Shown: positions 1 through 4,469 of the stretch, piece by piece
Numbering within the stretch: position 1 is the first letter of the stretch
Layout of the letters: each line of letters starts with the position of its first letter
Source: Deltaproteobacteria bacterium
GTDB lineage: Bacteria; Desulfobacterota; Binatia; UBA9968; CAXXLF01
Direction of reading: 5' to 3'
Length of the DNA: 8,518 bases
Assembly: GCA_022571535.1 (NCBI GenBank)
Contig: JACZXR010000053.1
Span: 1-8,518, forward strand
The notes under the pieces: model-generated
The model's input: the letters and a program-made list of their open reading frames with translations, nothing else
Databases searched by the model: none
Told to the model about the DNA's origin: nothing
Position numbers and translations under genes: made by a program

Positions 1-468
1 GCAGACTACTACGAGGCCGCATTAAAGGAGCACTCCAATCCCAAAGCCATCAGTAATTGGGTCATGGGCGACCTCTTCCGCGTCATCAAGGAGAGGAAAC
101 TTGATCAGCAGATCCACATTTCCTCCTGGCCTGTCTCCCCCGAGCATCTAGCAGGGATGGTTCGTATGATCGACCAGGGGAAGATTAGCGGCAAGATCGC
201 CAAGGCCCTGTTTGAGGAACTGTTGGACAAGGGAGAATCTCCTGAAAAGATCGTTCGGGAAAAAGGCCTGGAACAGGTCACGGACATGAGCAGCATTGAA
301 GGGGCCATAGACCAGGTCCTGGCTGCCCACTCCCAGCAGGTATCGGAATACCGGACCGGGAAAGAGAAAGTGCTCGGTTTTCTGGTAGGCCAGGTCATGA
401 AGGCCACCAAGGGAAAGGCCAACCCGCAGATTGTTAACGAAATCCTGAAGAAAAAACTTCAAGACTAA
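1..468 (+). CDS. gatB: Asp-tRNA(Asn)/Glu-tRNA(Gln) amidotransferase subunit B, C-terminal part
   Basis: This is the 3' end of gatB; the reading frame is open from base 1 and ends at TAA 466-468. The 155 visible residues hold the end of the helical domain and the YqeY-like C-terminal tail domain that contacts tRNA. Recognisable family signatures are NPKAISNWVMGDL near the start of the visible part and NPQIVNEILKKKL at the end. In the family, GatB works in the cytoplasmic GatCAB complex, phosphorylating and amidating misacylated Glu-tRNA(Gln) or Asp-tRNA(Asn). About two thirds of the protein, including the kinase-like catalytic cradle, lies outside the window. The first in-frame ATG at 64 is internal, not the start. 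The gene converges on the RAYT gene, with a strong palindrome between them. Confidence 0.93.
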   Translation, partial: ADYYEAALKEHSNPKAISNWVMGDLFRVIKERKLDQQIHISSWPVSPEHLAGMVRMIDQGKISGKIAKALFEELLDKGESPEKIVREKGLEQVTDMSSIEGAIDQVLAAHSQQVSEYRTGKEKVLGFLVGQVMKATKGKANPQIVNEILKKKLQD

Positions 469-480
469 AGCACCCAGCGA

Positions 481-501
481 TCAGCAGTCAGCAGTCAGCT
501 A
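481..501 (+). repeat. Tandem heptamer repeat, about 3 units of tcagcag
   Basis: Two exact copies of tcagcag (481-487, 488-494) and one variant, tcagcta (495-501), sit 12 bases after the gatB stop. A similar heptamer series occurs on the other strand between secA and argJ (4424-4451). I infer intergenic simple-sequence filler; no function is evident. Confidence 0.6.
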
Positions 502-530
502 ACAGTTAGACAATAAGAAAATATTTAATT

Positions 531-570
531 CGAGTCTGATCCCATTTTATAAAAAATGGGGTCAGACTCG
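531..570. terminator. 18-bp hairpin between convergent gatB and RAYT genes
   Basis: The arms 531-548 and 553-570 pair over 18 bp with one exception, T540 opposite G561 (a G-U pair in RNA), around a 4-base loop. AT-rich sequence lies on both sides (taattt to the right, aaatatttaa to the left). The hairpin is 62 bases after gatB and its right arm reaches to 2 bases from the RAYT stop codon. It could serve as a bidirectional terminator, but its sequence is that of the RAYT terminal repeat, so termination may be a side effect. Confidence 0.5.
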
Positions 571-571
571 A

Positions 572-1267
572 TTAATTTACGAACACTTTACGAGGCCTCC
601 CTTTTGGCAGCGGTTCGAGTCGGCGCTCCGCACCTTTAGCGATTTCTTTCTTAAACCGGTCATTCCCCAATACCCAGGCCTTGTTCGTGGCTTCGCGAAT
701 CACTTCAAGCTCGCCCCGCTCAATATGATTCTTAAAAAGCGCTCGATACAACTCCTGACGCTTCTTAGCCGTCCTGCCAAGCGCAAGGTAAAGCTCATGA
801 TCCTTAATTAGACCATCCACCATCCCTTTCGCATGGTAGCGATAACTCGACCAGCGATATTCTTGAGGGTGCTTTACCATCTTCGCCCGCACCGGATTGA
901 GCTCAATGTACCGGTAACAGGTGAGAAGATATTGCTCACTTTCAATTAATGTAGCCCTGTAGCGACCTTCCCAAAGCGTGCCTGTGCGACGATTGGTGTG
1001 ATTGAAGTGCTGCACATAACGTCTGCCAACCGACTGGAGGGTCTTAGGAATGCTGTCTTTATGGTGCGGTGTCACAAGAAGGTGCACGTGATTGGTCATC
1101 AATACATAAGCATGAACATCACAACCCTGTTGCTCGGCAGCCTCCGATAGACACTCAAGATAGAAAAGATAATCCCACTCTTTGAGAAATATGAGATTTC
1201 GGTTATTACCGCGTTGAATCAGATGCTGGGGCTGATCAGGCAAATAGTAACGGGGCAATCTTGCCAT
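572..1267 (-). CDS. REP-associated tyrosine transposase (RAYT, Y1 HUH family)
   Basis: The 231-residue product has the RAYT/Y1 transposase signatures in order: MARLPRYYLPDQPQHLIQRG at the N-terminus, the HUH metal-binding motif MTNHVHLLV (His60, His62), LWEGRYRATLIE (98-109), and RYIELNPVRA (119-128) with the likely catalytic Tyr120. The C-terminus is basic (KGRPRKV). Length fits RAYTs rather than the shorter IS200 TnpA (about 150 residues). The family nicks and joins single-stranded DNA at hairpin-containing REP sequences. The ATG at 1267 gives the canonical N-terminus; Shine-Dalgarno-like aggac lies somewhat far upstream. The stop overlaps the edge of the left terminal repeat. All catalytic motifs are present, so the protein may be active. 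Confidence 0.93.
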   Translation of the reverse strand: MARLPRYYLPDQPQHLIQRGNNRNLIFLKEWDYLFYLECLSEAAEQQGCDVHAYVLMTNHVHLLVTPHHKDSIPKTLQSVGRRYVQHFNHTNRRTGTLWEGRYRATLIESEQYLLTCYRYIELNPVRAKMVKHPQEYRWSSYRYHAKGMVDGLIKDHELYLALGRTAKKRQELYRALFKNHIERGELEVIREATNKAWVLGNDRFKKEIAKGAERRLEPLPKGRPRKVFVN

Positions 1268-1319
1268 AAAAACAATTTGAGGTCCTACCGAAAAATCGGC
1301 TTACAACAAATCTCCCAAT

Positions 1320-1342
1320 AAATCGAGTCTGACCCCAATTTT
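1320..1342. repeat. Right terminal repeat of the RAYT unit
   Basis: The core cgagtctgacccc (1323-1335) is the exact reverse complement of the repeat at 558-570, followed by an A/T-rich aatttt like the ttttat of the left end. A degraded partner arm (tgcgtcaaact, about 1348-1358) follows and overlaps the desaturase stop codon. Confidence 0.75.
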
Positions 1343-1351
1343 GTTTTTGCG

Positions 1352-2128
1352 TCAAACTACATCTGGTGCCGGGTAACGCGCCATTTTCGGGGAAAGGACA
1401 AGATCGATAATCTTGAGCCAGGCCAGGAGCTTGATGACAGGATAGGTGGGGTCGATTTCGAACCACCGGACCGCAAAGTTCGGTGACATGGTGTACTTGT
1501 GGTGGTTATTCTGGAACAGCTCACCGGCAGTCAGAAAGTCGAAAATCAGTGTGTTCTTGGATTTGTCAGTCTGGGTGGTTTCGAAGTTGCGGTAGCCGTA
1601 CTTGTGACCACACCAGTTGACTATAGCACCGTGGATTGGGCCCATCAGGTAGTGAACGGGGAGCAGGAGGTAAAACACCCAGTGTGGAGCGTAGAGAATA
1701 TAAAAAAGCGTGTACAAGATTCCAAAGAGAATATTAGAAAACCGACTTCGACCGAAATTGTCGATCAATGGCCAATCCGGGGGGGGAGGGATCTGTAATC
1801 GTGCCTCAGGCAGCATGCCTCTTTTGTTGAAGTCATCGTAACGCTTCTTGGTGGACAGCATTAGCGTAAAAAGGTTTGTATAGATCTGTGGCGAGTGCGG
1901 GTCGCGCTTGGTGTCGCTATAGGCATGATGCTCGCGGTGCAGGAAAGCGTAGGCACGTGGGTTCAGGTATGAGCTACCCTGAGACAGAAATGTCATCAGA
2001 TGGAAAACGCGCCCCCATCGCCAGCTCATCGTGAACATCGAGTGCGCACCGTAACGGTGCAGGAAAAATGTCTGGCAAAAGACGCTCAGCAACCAGTGGG
2101 CTATGAGAAATACGACAATCTGAACCAT
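1352..2128 (-). CDS. Membrane fatty-acid (acyl-CoA/acyl-lipid type) desaturase
   Basis: The 258-residue protein has the three histidine boxes of the di-iron membrane desaturase family: HRYGAH (His24-His29), HREHH (His64, 67, 68) and NNHH (His209, 210), plus NWCGHKYG (171-178). Hydrophobic stretches at about residues 2-22 and 132-169 fit membrane segments. The family introduces a double bond into fatty acyl chains using O2 and electrons from a ferredoxin or cytochrome-type donor; substrate and position cannot be read from sequence. Length suits the short bacterial subgroup, so I judge it complete. The ATG at 2128 has gagagg 5 bases upstream. The TGA stop (1352-1354) falls next to the RAYT right-end repeat. 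The gene stands alone on its strand, with no electron donor nearby. Confidence 0.9.
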   Translation of the reverse strand: MVQIVVFLIAHWLLSVFCQTFFLHRYGAHSMFTMSWRWGRVFHLMTFLSQGSSYLNPRAYAFLHREHHAYSDTKRDPHSPQIYTNLFTLMLSTKKRYDDFNKRGMLPEARLQIPPPPDWPLIDNFGRSRFSNILFGILYTLFYILYAPHWVFYLLLPVHYLMGPIHGAIVNWCGHKYGYRNFETTQTDKSKNTLIFDFLTAGELFQNNHHKYTMSPNFAVRWFEIDPTYPVIKLLAWLKIIDLVLSPKMARYPAPDVV

Positions 2129-2133
2129 AGGGT

Positions 2134-2139
2134 CCTCTC
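2134..2139 (-). promoter_or_regulatory. Ribosome binding site of the desaturase
   Basis: On the minus strand gagagg lies 5 bases before the ATG at 2128, which supports this start even though the first histidine box comes early (residue 24). Confidence 0.6.
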
Positions 2140-2202
2140 AAAGGCGGGTCTGGAGGCATCGAGCTGACGCCTCGGCATACCTACAGACTTTACACATGAT
2201 GG

Positions 2203-2229
2203 TTATTAATATCTATACACAAGGTTCAA
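2203..2229 (-). promoter_or_regulatory. Possible weak promoter of the desaturase
   Basis: On the minus strand ttgaac (2224-2229) and taataa (2203-2208) are spaced by 15 bases in an AT-rich patch about 75 bases before the start codon. The spacing is short and the -10 match poor. The rest of 2140-2358 shows no gene or clear structure. Confidence 0.2.
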
Positions 2230-2358
2230 GCTCAGATCTAAAATTCGCCCTAGACTGCCAATTCGGTCCCATGGGCACTGAGACATAGGTGGTGAGGATA
2301 GCAAAGCGACTGGGTTTCGAGTCCACCTTACGGCCAAGACGCAGGCCACAGAGATCTT

Positions 2359-2586
2359 CTAAAGAAAAATAAAAGCCCTCCCTATTTCAGGCTTCGAGAG
2401 CGGCAGACGGCGACGTCGGATGCGTTGGTCCTCCACCGTGATCATCGCGCCATCCAGCACATCTTGTTCCAGAGCTGGGAGGACCTTTTGTAGCACAGTG
2501 TTCACGTATTCGATCGGGAGGAGGAAAGACGCCAGGAGATCAAGGAGGGAGCATTCTTTCTTGTAAAAGTGACGATAGCCGAAGAT
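2359..2586 (-). pseudogene. Remnant of a DUF5615 (PIN-like) toxin, C-terminal part
   Basis: A minus-strand frame with no start codon reads FGYRHFYKKE..., then EYVNTVLQKVLPALEQ, then GAMITVEDQRIRRRRLPL, and stops at TAG 2359-2361. The pattern of a GA-hydrophobic-TV segment followed by R-x-R-x-LP is typical of the end of DUF5615 toxins, the usual partners of DUF433 antitoxins. The segment directly upstream in another frame (AADESRTLLTQNLD, part of the chimeric reading frame at 2540-2794) supplies the preceding toxin motif, so one frameshift near 2581-2587 splits it. A third frame at about 2524-2555 also reads toxin-like (APSLISWRLS), so further small indels are possible. The toxin N-terminus is missing. 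Family assignment is from memory of motifs. Confidence 0.55.
2362..2394 (-). terminator. Intrinsic-terminator-like hairpin after the toxin remnant
   Basis: On the minus strand aagcc (2390-2394) pairs with ggctt (2373-2377), extendable by one G-U pair, and is followed by a T-rich run (ttatttttcttt, 2362-2373). The stem is short. It lies inside the last codons of the toxin frame, suggesting that the last residues before the TAG are read-through of the terminator. Confidence 0.4.
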
Positions 2587-2794
2587 CTAGGTTCTGTGTT
2601 AGGAGAGTCCGGCTCTCATCAGCAGCCCACGCGACAATCGTCTCATCTTCCAGGTCAGGGTACTCCCGGACGATGTCGTCAGCCGTATATCCGTCGCCAA
2701 GGAGCTTGAACACAAAGTCCATCGTGATGCGTAGCCCCCGTATCGTTGGCTTTCCCGCACACACAGTCGGATCAACTTTAATGCGGTCGAGCAT
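2540..2794 (-). pseudogene. DUF433 antitoxin N-terminus fused to a toxin fragment
   Basis: From the ATG at 2794 the 84-residue product opens with the DUF433 signature (DRIKVDPTVCAGKPTIRGLR, then a helix and DDIVREYPDLED). DUF433 proteins are VapB-like antitoxins of about 75-80 residues. Where the family normally continues with a helix after YPDL-x-x-ED, this one reads TIVAWAADESRTLLTQNLD, which resembles the middle of a DUF5615 toxin. It then runs out of frame to TGA at 2540-2542. I infer a deletion that removed the antitoxin end and toxin start, joining the two. A longer start, TTG at 2830, is possible, but family alignment favours 2794. No clear ribosome binding site precedes either. Probably non-functional as a toxin; residual DNA binding is possible. 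Confidence 0.6.
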
Positions 2795-2917
2795 GACAGC
2801 TAACTTACGAAAATTTAATGAGTCTTGCAAGGGGAGTTAGAGAAATAAGGTTGTTCCCTGTTCCTCGTCACGACTCCCGAACACGAGCACGATCTACTTT
2901 ATACCTTCGCCCGTGAG
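2795..2917. other. Gene-free stretch upstream of the toxin-antitoxin remnant
   Basis: No open frame of interest and no strong hairpin is visible. On the minus strand tataaa (2897-2902) resembles a -10 box, but no -35 box is found at a suitable distance. Confidence 0.4.
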
Positions 2918-2940
2918 AAAATGGAGTCAGACTCGATTAA
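2918..2940. repeat. Third copy of the RAYT terminal repeat
   Basis: Bases 2918-2940 match 553-575 at 22 of 23 positions; the one difference is A2925 versus G560. The copy has the same orientation as the left end of the intact unit and is joined to a matching piece of transposase 3' end. Confidence 0.85.
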
Positions 2941-2984
2941 ATCGGAGCTACTTTACGACCTCTCCCCTTTTGTACTCGTAACTG
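2937..2984 (-). pseudogene. 3'-end relic of a second RAYT gene
   Basis: Reading the minus strand in the frame that ends at TAA 2937-2939 gives QLRVQKGRGRKVAPI, parallel to the C-terminus KGRPRKVFVN of the intact RAYT. The stop codon sits at the same place relative to the terminal repeat in both copies, and ctttacga (586-593 and 2951-2958) aligns without a gap. An in-frame stop lies about 20 bases further upstream and no other RAYT motif is visible, so only the tail survives. Confidence 0.7.
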
Positions 2985-3008
2985 AGCAGAAAGATTAATT
3001 ATCTAATT

Positions 3009-3148
3009 CCAAGATTGATAGCTTGGGGCTGACAGCTGTCAAGTTATATCGACCACGGGGTTTGAACCCCGTAGTCGACCAAAGGGAAGAGCTGCCGATT
3101 CTCCCCTTTGGATACCCCATCGGTTTTGTGCCCGCGGCAAGCCGCGGG
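3009..3148. repeat. Cluster of five inverted repeats (REP/BIME-like)
   Basis: Five inverted repeats follow one another: ccaag/cttgg (3009-3013, 3022-3026); the perfect 12-bp palindrome tgacagctgtca (3030-3041); a long hairpin 3049-3078 with acggggtt/aaccccgt around a 2-base loop, extended by tcgac/gtcga past one mismatch; ccaaaggg/ccctttgg (3079-3086, 3104-3111), extended by aga/tct past one mismatch; and cccgcggc/gccgcggg (3131-3138, 3141-3148) around a 2-base loop. They lie downstream of argJ on its strand. None is followed by a T-run, so a simple terminator is unlikely; a mosaic of REP-like repeats or a processing/stability element is a better guess. Confidence 0.75.
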
Positions 3149-3181
3149 GTTACCCAACAATCTACTGATTGATATCTTCAG

Positions 3182-4369
3182 TTATGTCCGATAGGCCGAG
3201 TTGATACGGACATACTCGTAGCTCAGATCAGATGTCCACACAGAAGCTGATTCTTTTCCCTGACCCAGATTAATACACACTTTAAAGGACGGACGACGCA
3301 AGACACGCGACGCCTTTCGTTCGTTAGCGTTCAACACAATCCCATTCCGTACAGCATGTACCCGGTCAAAAGAGACACCAATCTTACTCGGTTCTATGCG
3401 AACGCCTGCATAACCGATAGCAGCCATAATCCGGCCCAGGTTGGGATCTGCACCAAAGAAAGCGGTCTTGACCAGCAGGGAATTTGCCACGGCATAGGCA
3501 ATTTTTTTGGCGTCGGCTACAGAGCGGGATCTTTCAACCCGAATCTCCACCAACTTGGTCGCCCCTTCCCCATCTTTAACCAGCTTCAGAGCCAAATCCT
3601 TCATCACCTTTTTTGCGACCTCAAAAAGCACCTGCTCCTCTTTGCTCCCGAGGGCTATCACACGATTCCCCGCTACTCCATTGGCAAGAAAAAGCACCGT
3701 ATCATTGGTGCTGGAATCGCCATCTACCGTAATGCAATTGAAGGTCTCATTAGCCGCCCTAGAAAGAAGCCGCTGTAGACACCGGGATTGGACCGCGGCA
3801 TCCGTAAGAATGTAGGCCAGCATGGTTGCCATTCGGGGAGCCACCATCCCGGCGCCCTTGGCCATACCCACCACGACCACCCTCTGACCGCCTATATTAC
3901 ACCACGTCGATGATACCTTGGAAAATCGATCCGTAGTTAAAATTGCCTCGGCTGCTTGCGAAAAAGACTGGGGTGATAGAAGGGCAGTGGCTTTTTCAAT
4001 ACCGCCCCTGACCTTACTCATGGGCAGAGGCATTCCGATTAACCCGGTAGAAGAGGGAAAGACCAATTTGGGGTCTACCCCAAGTCGAAATGCAACCTGG
4101 CGACACATGGCTTCAGCGTCTTGAACCCCCTTGCTGCCAGTACACGCATTGGCATTACCGCTGTTGATGACAATGGCCTGCACCATCCCCCGCCTGATCC
4201 GCTTCATCCCAACAAGGACCGGGGCCGCCTTGACTCTGTTGGTGGTGAAAATTGCGGCAGCCGTGGCAGGGCGGTCAGAAAAGATAAGGGCTAGATCTTT
4301 TTTCTTGCTTTTCTTGATTCCGCAGGCTACCCCTGCAAACTGGAAACCGGGAACCCTTATCTTTGCCAT
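3182..4369 (-). CDS. argJ: Bifunctional ornithine acetyltransferase / N-acetylglutamate synthase
   Basis: From the ATG at 4369 the product has 395 residues, the usual ArgJ length. It shows SSTGLIG (106-112, oxyanion-hole Thr-Gly), KGAGMVAPRMATML (171-184) with the self-cleavage site between Ala181 and Thr182, TVDGDSSTND (214-223), DGEGATK (266-272) and the C-terminal DLSYEYVRINSAYRT. Thr182 becomes the catalytic nucleophile of the beta chain in this family. ArgJ transfers acetyl from N-acetylornithine to glutamate in cytoplasmic arginine synthesis; bifunctional forms also use acetyl-CoA, which sequence alone does not settle. A GTG at 4441 would add 24 residues made largely of repeat-derived sequence, so I reject it. 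The gene lies 100 bases after secA and probably shares its transcript. Confidence 0.95.
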   Translation of the reverse strand: MAKIRVPGFQFAGVACGIKKSKKKDLALIFSDRPATAAAIFTTNRVKAAPVLVGMKRIRRGMVQAIVINSGNANACTGSKGVQDAEAMCRQVAFRLGVDPKLVFPSSTGLIGMPLPMSKVRGGIEKATALLSPQSFSQAAEAILTTDRFSKVSSTWCNIGGQRVVVVGMAKGAGMVAPRMATMLAYILTDAAVQSRCLQRLLSRAANETFNCITVDGDSSTNDTVLFLANGVAGNRVIALGSKEEQVLFEVAKKVMKDLALKLVKDGEGATKLVEIRVERSRSVADAKKIAYAVANSLLVKTAFFGADPNLGRIMAAIGYAGVRIEPSKIGVSFDRVHAVRNGIVLNANERKASRVLRRPSFKVCINLGQGKESASVWTSDLSYEYVRINSAYRT

Positions 4370-4375
4370 CGATTG

Positions 4376-4381
4376 CTTCCC
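4376..4381 (-). promoter_or_regulatory. Ribosome binding site deciding the argJ start
   Basis: On the minus strand gggaag stands 6 bases before the ATG at 4369, supporting this start over the in-frame GTG at 4441. Confidence 0.55.
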
Positions 4382-4423
4382 GGCAAGGGTGGACAAGCCA
4401 GAAACCAGGAGCCGGGGTCCTGT

Positions 4424-4451
4424 AGTCTGAATAGTGACCACTGACTACTGA
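4424..4451 (-). repeat. Four degenerate heptamers in the secA-argJ gap
   Basis: On the minus strand the series is tcagtag, tcagtgg, tcactat, tcagact, in exact 7-base register. It resembles the tcagcag series behind gatB. It lies in the 100-base secA-argJ gap and runs into the upstream extension of the argJ frame. Confidence 0.55.
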
Positions 4452-4469
4452 ATTCTTGAGCCGGCATAA

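Larger units (their letters stand above)
526..1342 (-). mobile_element. RAYT unit: transposase gene with inverted terminal repeats
   Basis: The transposase gene (572-1267) is bracketed by inverted copies of one motif: ggggtcagactcg at 558-570 and cgagtctgacccc at 1323-1335, each with AT-rich flanks. At the left end a second, inverted copy (531-548) makes a near-perfect hairpin with 553-570. At the right end a possible degenerate partner arm follows at about 1346-1358. This layout matches REP-associated tyrosine transposases, which are usually single-copy, domesticated relatives of IS200/IS605 associated with short palindromic repeats. I see no target-site duplication, so the exact borders are inferred. 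Confidence 0.7.

Noticed and set aside
572..1267. IS200/IS605 insertion sequence
   Set aside because: The protein is longer than IS200 TnpA, has RAYT-type motifs and a basic tail, and no accessory tnpB is present.
1499..1798. Plus-strand frame of 99 codons opposite the desaturase
   Set aside because: It is antisense to the histidine-box coding sequence and shows no recognisable motif.
2308..2326. gggtttcgagtccacc, similar to a tRNA T-loop
   Set aside because: The flanking bases do not form a T-stem and no cloverleaf can be built around it.
3055..3082. T-arm-like ggggtttgaacccc followed by gtcgacca, suggesting a tRNA 3' end
   Set aside because: No matching acceptor strand lies about 70 bases upstream, the loop length is wrong for a T-arm, and no D-arm or anticodon arm is visible.
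3009..3148. CRISPR array
   Set aside because: The palindromes differ from one another; there are no identical repeats separated by uniform spacers.
4370..4441. A longer ArgJ starting at GTG 4441
   Set aside because: The extra 24 residues are partly heptamer-repeat sequence and do not resemble ArgJ; the ATG at 4369 has a ribosome binding site and family-like N-terminus.
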